Part shown: positions 4,177 to 11,216 of the stretch, piece by piece
Numbering within the stretch: position 1 is the stretch's first letter
Layout: each line of letters begins with the position of its first letter
Origin: Kiritimatiellales bacterium
GTDB taxonomy: Bacteria; Verrucomicrobiota; Kiritimatiellia; Kiritimatiellales; Tichowtungiaceae
Direction: 5' to 3'
DNA: 11,216 bases
Assembly: GCA_028692515.1 (NCBI GenBank)
Contig: JAQUXG010000034.1
Coordinates: 1-11,216, forward strand
Translations under genes and position numbers: made by a program
Notes under the pieces: model-generated
Database searches by the model: none
Told to the model about the DNA's origin: nothing
Seen by the model: only the letters and a program-made list of their open reading frames with translations

Positions 4177-6774
4177 TCACTTGAGATAGCAGACGACTTT
4201 CTGTTCGACGGCATTAGCCCAGAGGTTGACGGTGTTGCTGTCGGGCAAATCACTCGCTTCAATGACGTGTACGGCATCGGCCCACTTTTCGGCGGACGGA
4301 ACGAGATCCAACAGCCGGTTGCGCCCTTTGAGGAAAAACTCTTCATTGAGGAAGTTGTTGCCCTGTTTCGGGAAGAGCGCCAGATAGAGCATATTGTTTT
4401 CGACAAGCTCATTGAGGAAGTGTGTTCCGAGCGATACATCCGGCACAAGGTGCTCGTGCATGGCGACGATTTCGCACAGGACATTAACGCGGTTGATATC
4501 GTTGAAGCTGACGGGAACGCCAAGTTCCGGACTGCTGGTTCCCCACCGTCCGGGGCCGAGCAGCATGACGGTGCTGTCTGCGGATGCGGTGCGGTTGATT
4601 TCCCCGATCAGCCGGGAAACCGCATAACGTTCCTGCTGCGGAAGTTTTCCATAGAGCGCGGGAACCACATAGATCAGCCGATCAACCGGAATCAGACGGC
4701 TCTGCCCGACGACCGCACCGCGCGCTTCGATGATGCGGCTGGATTCCGGTACTTTGATCTCCGGAAGCTTGATCGCGCCGACGCCCTGCACCTGAAGCGG
4801 GCGGCACTGGACGAGGTTGATGCGGTAATTTTTTTCATCCACAAAGTTCATGGTGAATTCGATGTCCACCGGATAGTCGTAGGCTTCGTGCAGGATGTTG
4901 AGCATGTCGCGAATGTCGCTCACAAACGGCGTCTTTTTGAGCAGTTTATCGAACGTAAGCATCCGGCGCTCAACCCGCCGTCCATCGGGCAGGTTGACGA
5001 AATCGACAGCGGCAAACATATCGAGCGGCAGATCTTCCGGCGGAGTCCGAATGAGATCATGAAACAGCTCGGAGATCGGCTGATTGGATTCGAGATCGAG
5101 ACAATCAACGCGGCGCTGCGTGTATTGCAGTGTCGCTTCAAAGTTCCCTTCAGGACGTTTGTCGGGCGCGTTGAGCGCAACGATGCGGGTATGGTCGTCG
5201 TCGGCGCGATCGACGGCGCGCGTGCCGAGTCCGAAGACGAGCCGCATGACACCGGCTTCCGGATCAATGTCGGGGCTCCACGCATACGGATTAAAGGAGA
5301 AGGCGACGCCGGCCGCCTGCGGATAGAAGTAGTGTCCGTAGGAGGCGCCGGAAACGCGCATGACGAGCAGCGCCATCTGCTCGTCTTTATCAAGTGCACC
5401 GCGATGGGCTCGATAGTTGAGCGCCCGCTCGCTCATGGAGCTGGCATAAATGGTTTTCACGGCGGCGAGCAGATCCTGCAGGCGGCGCTCGCGCGGCCCC
5501 TGGTTGGCGCAAAAGACGCTATCGTATTTCCCGGCGTAGGAGTTGCCGTAGTTGTCTTCGAGCAGTGAAGACGAGCGGACGATGAATGGCGACGGCCCGA
5601 AGTAGTCGAGCATTTCGTCGAACTGCTGAAGAATGTAATCCGGGAAATCGCCGCGGATGATCATGTGCCGGGCTTCTTCGGCTCCTTCGAGAAACCGTTC
5701 GGGATCGCGCTGGTTCTGGCGTACTTTCCAGATTCCATTGCGCACAAGGAAAGTATAGAAGGCATCGGAACCGATATAAAAGGAGTCGTGTTCTTCGAGC
5801 AGTTCCACATAGCGCGGGTCGGTGCGTTTGAGAATGGCGCGCGCTAAAAGCATCCCGACGGTTTTCCCGCCGATCAGCCCGGTGCCGATCATCCGTTTGC
5901 GCACATCGAGAATATCTTCCAGCGTCAGATTGCGCGCAATCAGCCGCTGCATTCCTTCGTCGCGCGAAATGATCATGCGCGAGAGTTGTTCATAGAGCGT
6001 TTTCCCGCGCTCGGGAATGTCCGGGCGGTAGGTTCCGGCCTTGATCATTTCGCGGGCGCGGACAAATGCGGTTTCCCAGAAGTCTCCGCTGCTGTCCGCG
6101 CTCAGTCCCGACCAGCGGGCCGAGGTGAGAATTTCAGAAATCACGTTGCTGGAGCTGACGGCGTGGAAGGTGTCGTCTTCTTTCCGCCATTCATGAAGCA
6201 TGTTGATGGTCGGCGAATGACGGTGCTGGGTTTTCATTGGCCGCAGATAGAGGTGTCCTTTATGAGAATAGACATCGAGGAACAGCTGCGTGGTACGGCT
6301 GATCGGGCCGATGGCGTGCTGGGTGTGATAATTGCGGAAGAGCGCGAAGTACGTGACGGTTTCAAGGTCGAAGAGATACGGACAGGTCAGCATGAAAAAA
6401 TTGCCGAGCATCTGGTCAGAATACCAATCGACCGCCAGACAGGAGAGACAGTCGAACACATAGAAGGCCCCCTTTCCGACGCGGCGGATCACATCATGAA
6501 TGCGGTCGATGAACCCTTCAAAGCCGACCTGCGGATCAAGCTCGTGGACTTCGGTTGCCATGAATGACGGAAGCAACGGCTCGTGACGGGCAAAGCGGAA
6601 ATAGATCAGTACGCGGCCGTTATCCTGCGCCGCCTGTGCGAACGGCAAAACAAAGGCCTGATATTCCGAAATGTCATCCACCTGCCAGACAATGTTATCG
6701 CCCGCCAGCACGCCGCGAATGGTGTGGTCGAGATCGGGAATCCCTGTACTCAGAGTCGTGGTGAATGGTTTCAT
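4177..6774 (-). CDS. Degenerate KaiC-like domain fused to PEP/pyruvate-binding (PPDK N-terminal) domain
   Basis: AGGAG (plus-strand ctcct, 6781-6785) lies 6 bases upstream of the ATG. The 865-residue protein has two parts. Residues 1 to about 215 follow the KaiC/RecA layout: STGIPDLDHTIRGVLAGDNI (9-28) matches the KaiC opening and FYVFDCLSCL (104-113) the Walker B strand, but the Walker A loop is replaced by QVDDISEYQA, so ATP binding there is unlikely. Residues about 295-661 are the ATP-grasp domain of PEP synthase and pyruvate phosphate dikinase: IGGKTVGM (K304), FIVRSSSLLED (R400), AGVAFSFNP (488-496), PVDIEF (E639) and QCRPLQ (Q656, R658). The phosphohistidine swivel domain and PEP-binding barrel are absent. 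The last 200 residues are unassigned but include GPGRWGTSSPELGVPVSF (740-757). Substrate unknown; possibly a phosphotransfer or regulatory protein. Confidence 0.85.
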   Translation of the reverse strand: MKPFTTTLSTGIPDLDHTIRGVLAGDNIVWQVDDISEYQAFVLPFAQAAQDNGRVLIYFRFARHEPLLPSFMATEVHELDPQVGFEGFIDRIHDVIRRVGKGAFYVFDCLSCLAVDWYSDQMLGNFFMLTCPYLFDLETVTYFALFRNYHTQHAIGPISRTTQLFLDVYSHKGHLYLRPMKTQHRHSPTINMLHEWRKEDDTFHAVSSSNVISEILTSARWSGLSADSSGDFWETAFVRAREMIKAGTYRPDIPERGKTLYEQLSRMIISRDEGMQRLIARNLTLEDILDVRKRMIGTGLIGGKTVGMLLARAILKRTDPRYVELLEEHDSFYIGSDAFYTFLVRNGIWKVRQNQRDPERFLEGAEEARHMIIRGDFPDYILQQFDEMLDYFGPSPFIVRSSSLLEDNYGNSYAGKYDSVFCANQGPRERRLQDLLAAVKTIYASSMSERALNYRAHRGALDKDEQMALLVMRVSGASYGHYFYPQAAGVAFSFNPYAWSPDIDPEAGVMRLVFGLGTRAVDRADDDHTRIVALNAPDKRPEGNFEATLQYTQRRVDCLDLESNQPISELFHDLIRTPPEDLPLDMFAAVDFVNLPDGRRVERRMLTFDKLLKKTPFVSDIRDMLNILHEAYDYPVDIEFTMNFVDEKNYRINLVQCRPLQVQGVGAIKLPEIKVPESSRIIEARGAVVGQSRLIPVDRLIYVVPALYGKLPQQERYAVSRLIGEINRTASADSTVMLLGPGRWGTSSPELGVPVSFNDINRVNVLCEIVAMHEHLVPDVSLGTHFLNELVENNMLYLALFPKQGNNFLNEEFFLKGRNRLLDLVPSAEKWADAVHVIEASDLPDSNTVNLWANAVEQKVVCYLK

Positions 6775-6811
6775 GAAAATCTCCTGCTGACGCCAGTCGT
6801 TCTCTCATTTT

Positions 6812-6826
6812 TTCCAAGGTTTGGAA
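6812..6826. repeat. TTCCAA-type palindrome, copy H
   Basis: TTCCAAGGTTTGGAA, with inner arms TTCCAA/TTGGAA and flanking T and A extensions. It lies 38 bases upstream of the PEP-binding gene's start codon and downstream of gdhA, both on the minus strand. Confidence 0.8.
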
Positions 6827-6851
6827 AGCAACTGCGTTGCGGCTGGCTGTT

Positions 6852-6866
6852 TTTCAATCATCGGAA
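6852..6866. repeat. Decayed TTCCAA-type palindrome, copy I
   Basis: TTTCAATCATCGGAA matches the family with one base lost from each arm. It lies 26 bases from copy H, giving a paired arrangement like copies A/B and C/D. Confidence 0.5.
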
Positions 6867-6890
6867 AACCAAATTCTTCCATTATTCCAA

Positions 6891-6917
6891 CAAAAAAGGG
6901 GGCCGAAGCCCCCTTTC
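6891..6917 (-). terminator. Intrinsic terminator of gdhA
   Basis: On the minus strand AAAGGGGGC, a TTCG tetraloop and GCCCCCTTT are followed by three more T's. It is a 9-bp stem with the very stable cUUCGg loop and a U-tract, 22 bases after the gdhA stop codon. Confidence 0.92.
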
Positions 6918-6938
6918 GTTGATCCGTCCGGGCTTCGC

Positions 6939-8311
<1,373 letters not shown>

Positions 8312-8336
8312 CTATACGGCATTGTTGCGTCGTATA
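8312..8336. promoter_or_regulatory. Putative NrpR operator 1 (gdhA side)
   Basis: CTATACGGCATTGTTGCG followed by TCGTATA has arms TATACG (8313-8318) and CGTATA (8331-8336). It aligns with operator 2 over its length apart from a 2-base insertion and a few transitions. It lies 34-58 bases upstream of the gdhA start, where a bound repressor would block transcription. Binding by NrpR is inferred. Confidence 0.55.
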
Positions 8337-8416
8337 AATCCTGTAAGAACGTTCCCCATTTCATGTAAAAACCCAATTGAGTCAATGGTTATTTTTTAAA
8401 CGAAAGTTGCCTTTAA

Positions 8417-8448
8417 AAAACTATGCGGCATTATTACCGTATAGTTTT
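8417..8448. promoter_or_regulatory. Putative NrpR operator 2 (nrpR side)
   Basis: AAAACTATGCGG (8417-8428) and CCGTATAGTTTT (8437-8448) are inverted with a single purine transition between arms, around CATTATTA. The core reads CTATRCGG-N8-CCGYATAG. It lies upstream of nrpR, suggesting autoregulation. The in-frame ATG at 8423 falls inside it and is not the start. Confidence 0.6.
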
Positions 8449-8560
8449 AAAATCATGCGCCAAAAGCCCCGCGATTCAGCAAAATGATTTACCTCGCGAT
8501 GTCAGGTTATACGGTGGTTTTAAAAATGAATTTTTTTCGGTAAAAATCGGGAGAAAACGG

Positions 8561-9574
8561 ATGAACGTCCGGAACGACAAAGCGCGCGCAGCGGTTTTGC
8601 GAGCACTCAGTGAATTTGACGGACCGGCCGGCGCGGCACGAATTGCCGCTCGGCTTCCCGGCATGGGTGTTCAACTCCAGCCGCGCACCATCCGTCTCTA
8701 CCTGGCGGAACTCGACCACGACGGCCTGACCACACTAAGCAGTCGGCGGAAAGGCCGCGTTCTCACAGAACGGGGCCGTGCTGAGCTGGAACACTCCGAT
8801 GTCATCGCAAAAGTCGGCTTTGTCCAAGGACGCATTGATACGCTCGGCTACCGGATGGCGTTCAATAGCGAGACCGGCAAAGGCACAGTCATTGCCAACT
8901 TTGCGCTCGTTCCATCGCGCGACCTATCGCAAATCTTCGCCGAAATAAAGCCGGTCTTTGCCCGCAACCTGAGCATGGGAAACCGCCTCTGCCTGATCCG
9001 CGCCAACGAAAAGCTCTCCGGCCGAACGATTCCCGGCGGATACGCCGCGCTCGGAACGCTGTGCAGCGTCACCGTCAACGGAGCACTGATGTCCGAAGGC
9101 ATTCCGGCCACCTCGCGTTACGGGGGACTGATCGAAATGCGTCAAGGCCGCCCGGTGCGGTTTGTCGAACTGATGGAATATTCCGGCGTAACCGTCGATC
9201 CGCTTGAAACGTTTATCCGCGCCGGAATGACCGATGTGCGCGGCGCGGCAGGCAAAGAAACCGGAGTCATCACCGCCAGCTTCCGCGAAATTCCATCCGT
9301 AGCTCTCGACGATGCACGACGCGTATTCGACCGGCTGCAGCGCTCCGGCATGGGCGGCATCCTGATGATCGGCCGCCCCGGCCAGCCGCTGCTGGATATT
9401 CCAGTAGCCGAAGGCCGCACCGGATTTATTGTCGTTGGCGGACTCAACCCGCTGGCCGCGGTGGTGGAAGCAGGAATTTCCTGCGAACTCAAATCGCTCT
9501 CCGGTCTCGAAGAATTCAGCCTCTTCAGCACCTTCGATGAAACCTTCCGCCGCTACATGGACGCGCTGCGGTAA
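8561..9574 (+). CDS. nrpR: NrpR-family nitrogen-assimilation transcriptional repressor
   Basis: GGGAG at 8549-8553, 7 bases before ATG 8561, sets the start; an earlier in-frame ATG at 8423 has no such site and would add 46 non-family residues. The 337-residue protein has an N-terminal winged helix (about 5-75: RAAVLRALSEFDGPAGAARI, RTIRLYLAELDHDGL, GRVLTERGRAEL) of the type preceding NrpR domains. One NrpR/DUF128 effector domain follows (about 80-325): KVGFVQGRIDTLGYRMAF (84-101), IPGGYAALGTLCSVTVNGAL (157-176), SEGIPATSRYGGLIEM (178-193), VRFVELMEYSGVTVDPLETF (199-218) and FIVVGGLNPLAAVVEAGI (289-306). Archaeal NrpR represses glutamine synthetase and nif genes and is released by 2-oxoglutarate. 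Divergent placement from gdhA, with a repeated palindrome between, suggests it controls gdhA and itself. Single-domain architecture; a homodimer is expected. Confidence 0.9.
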   Translation: MNVRNDKARAAVLRALSEFDGPAGAARIAARLPGMGVQLQPRTIRLYLAELDHDGLTTLSSRRKGRVLTERGRAELEHSDVIAKVGFVQGRIDTLGYRMAFNSETGKGTVIANFALVPSRDLSQIFAEIKPVFARNLSMGNRLCLIRANEKLSGRTIPGGYAALGTLCSVTVNGALMSEGIPATSRYGGLIEMRQGRPVRFVELMEYSGVTVDPLETFIRAGMTDVRGAAGKETGVITASFREIPSVALDDARRVFDRLQRSGMGGILMIGRPGQPLLDIPVAEGRTGFIVVGGLNPLAAVVEAGISCELKSLSGLEEFSLFSTFDETFRRYMDALR

Positions 9575-9718
9575 TCTGGTTGATGTTTCAAGAGCGGATT
9601 GAAAATCCATTGCATCTTCCGGGCAATAAAGGCCGACACCGGACGTTTCATGTTGATCGTGCGGGTCTTCCGGCAGATGAAGGAATCCGCGAAAGAAACC
9701 AAAACCGAAGGCGTCGCA
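9575..9718. other. Short gap between nrpR and the cysteine-rich protein gene
   Basis: Only a small perfect hairpin, GGATT-gaa-AATCC (9596-9608), stands out; no U-tract follows. The next frame is open upstream from 9599 through in-frame starts at 9650 and 9677, so a longer N-terminus or cotranscription with nrpR is possible. Confidence 0.4.
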
Positions 9719-10003
9719 ATGGATCGCAGACTGTTTGTTAAACTCATCGTACTGACCGGCGCGGCCTTCAGCGCAGGCAACGCCTTGGCTGCAAAAATTA
9801 CACATGGGCATTGCGGCGCAAAATGCGGTCAATGCGATCAGCAGAAAGACGGAGCGTGCGGCGGGTGCGGAACCGGCGAAAAAGCACAATGTATCGTCTT
9901 CAAATGTAATTCCCGCAAAAACATGGACACCTGCGCTTCCTGCAAAGCCAACCCCTGCGTCCGGCATAAGAAAATCAGCCCGCCAAAATCCGCCCGCGCT
10001 TAA
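9719..10003 (+). CDS. Small Tat-exported cysteine-rich protein, DUF3795-like
   Basis: I place the start at ATG 9719 (weak GAAGG 7 bases upstream) because it gives a compact 94-residue precursor with a twin-arginine signal: DRRLFVKL (2-9), hydrophobic LIVLTGAAFSAGNALA, and an AxA-type cleavage site after A24. A start at 9677 would add 14 charged residues and still be a valid Tat peptide. The mature part of about 70 residues has ten cysteines at 32, 36, 39, 47, 50, 58, 63, 72, 75 and 80 (CGAKCGQC, CGGC, CIVFKC, CASCKANPC). This spacing resembles DUF3795-type small proteins (CGxxCxxC, CxGC, C-x4-C, CxxCxxxPC) and suggests a metal or Fe-S site assembled in the cytoplasm before export, which is what Tat is used for. 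Function unknown. It sits between nrpR and a strong terminator. Confidence 0.75.
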   Translation: MDRRLFVKLIVLTGAAFSAGNALAAKITHGHCGAKCGQCDQQKDGACGGCGTGEKAQCIVFKCNSRKNMDTCASCKANPCVRHKKISPPKSARA

Positions 10004-10029
10004 TCCCCGTTATGTAACTCAAAAGACAT

Positions 10030-10065
10030 CACTTCCATACCTCTAGAGGTGTGGAAGTGTGTTTT
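10030..10065 (+). terminator. Intrinsic terminator after the cysteine-rich protein gene
   Basis: CACTTCCATACCTCT (10030-10044) and AGAGGTGTGGAAGTG (10045-10059) pair with one G-U wobble; the loop is effectively CTAG. It is followed by TGTTTT and starts 26 bases after the stop codon at 10001-10003. Confidence 0.85.
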
Positions 10066-10266
10066 ATAACCCTCCTGCACCCAAACGCCGCAATTTTCGT
10101 CTGGAGCCATTGCCCTTCAGGATTTTCCGCAAACTTCATCCGCAAAAATATTTCTCTGCCGGATAAACTGCCGCTTTTTCATAAAGGCCTGCCGGGAGCC
10201 CTGTTTTATTTTCCAAGGGTTGGAACTTTGCTCAGGGCGCGGTGACTGATATAGAATTCCTGCACG
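10066..10266. promoter_or_regulatory. Leader region of the manganese-transporter-like gene
   Basis: No gene is supported; a 64-codon GTG frame over 10051-10245 starts inside the terminator hairpin and has no family features. Palindrome copy J is at 10211-10225. Downstream, TTGCTC (10228-10233) with TATAGA (10250-10255) at 16-base spacing is a possible promoter whose transcript would begin within a few bases of ATG 10267. I see no yybP-ykoY manganese riboswitch pattern, although such leaders occur on other manganese exporters. Confidence 0.4.
10211..10225. repeat. TTCCAA-type palindrome, copy J
   Basis: TTCCAAGGGTTGGAA, a perfect 6-bp inverted repeat around GGG. It lies immediately upstream of a putative -35 box and 41 bases before the transporter start codon. 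Confidence 0.85.
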
Positions 10267-11130
10267 ATGAATGAACTTTTCCTGGATGCCTTGATCGACA
10301 GCGCGAAGATGATCCCCTTCCTGCTGGTGATTTATTTTGTGGTGGAATGGTTTGAGCGAAAGTTCGGCGACAGTCTCGAGCATCGTCTGCAAAAAGTGGC
10401 TAAGGCGGGACCGATTCTGGGCGCTCTGTTCGGTTGCGTTCCGCAATGCGGCTTTTCCGTTGTTGCCGCATCGCTTTACGCCCGCCGCCTGATCAGTCCC
10501 GGCACACTGCTGGCGGTGATTCTCTCCACCTCCGACGAGGCGATTCCGGTTTTGCTGTCGCAACCGGAGCAAAGTGAAGCCGTTTTTTCCCTGTTGCTGA
10601 TCAAGCTGTTGATTGGCATCACCGGCGGTTATCTGGTTGATCTCCTATTGCGCCGACGCGGCCCGGCGGCACCTGTCGTTGAAGCTGAAAGCCACCACAA
10701 AGGGTGCTGCTGCCATCACGTGTCCGCAAAAGACGGCTACCGTCAGCTGCTGGTGCATCCGCTGGTGCACACCGCGAAAATTTTCCTTTTTATCTTCGCC
10801 GTTACGCTCGGACTGAACGGACTGATGATGGAAGTCGGCGAAGAAAATATCGGCCGCCTTCTACTGCGTCACTCGCTGTTTCAGCCGCTACTGGCCGCGC
10901 TGGTCGGGCTGATTCCGAATTGCGCCGCGTCGGTGGCGATTGCCGGACTGTTTCTAAAAGGCGGACTTTCCTTCGGCTCGACAGTGGCGGGACTCTGCTG
11001 TAGCGGCGGGCTCGGTCTGCTGGTGTTGTTCCGGGAAAACCATGACCCGAAAGACACGCTTCGGATCGTCGGACTGCTGGTCGGGATCAGCACCGTTTCC
11101 GGGCCCGCTATCCCGCTGCTCTACGGCTGA
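10267..11130 (+). CDS. Permease of the putative manganese transporter (ArsP-like) family
   Basis: The 287-residue protein has about eight hydrophobic segments (roughly 12-28, 47-71, 76-97, 104-128, 164-186, 203-229, 233-254, 264-284) in two halves. Each half carries the family motif: GCVPQCGFS (56-64) and GLIPNCAAS (214-222), with STSDEAIP (87-94) after the first. These belong to inner-membrane permeases first labelled arsenic efflux proteins and later annotated as putative manganese transporters. The loop between the halves holds HHKGCCCHH (143-151), a likely metal-sensing or metal-binding patch. No Shine-Dalgarno site precedes ATG 10267, and the closest -10-like box is 11 bases upstream, so the message may be leaderless. 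Palindrome copy J lies upstream and a terminator downstream, so it is probably monocistronic. The substrate ion is inferred from family naming only. Confidence 0.82.
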   Translation: MNELFLDALIDSAKMIPFLLVIYFVVEWFERKFGDSLEHRLQKVAKAGPILGALFGCVPQCGFSVVAASLYARRLISPGTLLAVILSTSDEAIPVLLSQPEQSEAVFSLLLIKLLIGITGGYLVDLLLRRRGPAAPVVEAESHHKGCCCHHVSAKDGYRQLLVHPLVHTAKIFLFIFAVTLGLNGLMMEVGEENIGRLLLRHSLFQPLLAALVGLIPNCAASVAIAGLFLKGGLSFGSTVAGLCCSGGLGLLVLFRENHDPKDTLRIVGLLVGISTVSGPAIPLLYG

Positions 11131-11184
11131 TTCTCGCTGCATTCAAAAACACATAACTGTTTTGTTTAAAACAGATTGTGACAA

Positions 11185-11216
11185 AAAACCCCACACCTTT
11201 AAAGGGATGGGGTTTT
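11185..11216 (+). terminator. Terminator after the transporter gene (bidirectional)
   Basis: AAAACCCCA (11185-11193) pairs with TGGGGTTTT (11208-11216). Inside, CCTTT/AAAGG extends the stem past a 2x2 internal loop. A-run and T-run flanks allow termination on both strands. The window ends within its T-tract. Confidence 0.85.

Noticed and set aside
4267..5568. 433-codon plus-strand open frame opposite the PEP-binding gene
   Set aside because: It is antisense to a well-supported 865-residue gene, has no family motifs and no ribosome-binding site; it arises from codon bias of the real gene.
8423..8560. Upstream ATG extending NrpR by 46 residues
   Set aside because: The ATG lies inside the operator palindrome, lacks a ribosome-binding site, and the added residues do not resemble the NrpR family; ATG 8561 has a proper site.
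8924..9967. 347-codon minus-strand open frame across nrpR
   Set aside because: Antisense shadow spanning two real genes and their gap; no recognisable domain.
10051..10245. 64-codon GTG frame between the terminator and the transporter
   Set aside because: It starts inside the terminator hairpin, ends across palindrome copy J and shows no family character.

Overview
The window looks like a chromosomal segment from a bacterium of the PVC superphylum, most likely Kiritimatiellota. This is inferred from the dispersed intergenic palindrome TTCCAANNNTTGGAA, from the general gene style and from a bacterial NrpR; no rRNA or other taxonomic marker is present. The core genes are fairly GC-rich, and one gene at 2863-3594 is visibly AT-richer.

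Layout. (1) 1-1227 is the 3' part of gltD (glutamate synthase small subunit), cut by the window edge. (2) 1228-3700 is an accessory strip. It holds a cluster of short palindromes, the first ~34 codons of what looks like a UvrD-type helicase that stops at its Walker A strand (1428-1559, +), the C-terminal end of a PD-(D/E)XK-like nuclease on the opposite strand (1706-1942, -), an intact toxin-first RelE/HigB-HigA toxin-antitoxin pair (1972-2596), and an unrecognised three-helix membrane protein (2863-3594). (3) 3713-4057 encodes a YjdM/PhnA zinc-ribbon protein. It is convergent with a large minus-strand gene (4177-6774) encoding a degenerate KaiC-like domain fused to a PEP/pyruvate-binding ATP-grasp domain. 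(4) 6939-8278 (-) is NADP-type glutamate dehydrogenase gdhA carrying a single-base frameshift, with a strong terminator. (5) Divergent from gdhA is an NrpR-family nitrogen repressor (8561-9574). The shared intergenic region holds two copies of a ~24-bp near-palindrome, probably the NrpR operators. (6) 9719-10003 is a small Tat-exported cysteine-rich protein followed by a clear terminator. (7) 10267-11130 is a membrane permease of the putative manganese transporter family, followed by a terminator at the window end.

Working together. gltD, gdhA and nrpR form a nitrogen-assimilation theme: GDH and GOGAT are the two routes from 2-oxoglutarate to glutamate, and archaeal NrpR is a repressor relieved by 2-oxoglutarate. 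The most informative candidate system is the nrpR/gdhA divergent unit, with a repeated operator unlike the archaeal GGAA-N6-TTCC site. The accessory strip between gltD and yjdM looks like a scar of repeated gene gain and decay: two truncated nucleic-acid-processing genes, a toxin-antitoxin pair and an orphan membrane protein embedded among palindromes.
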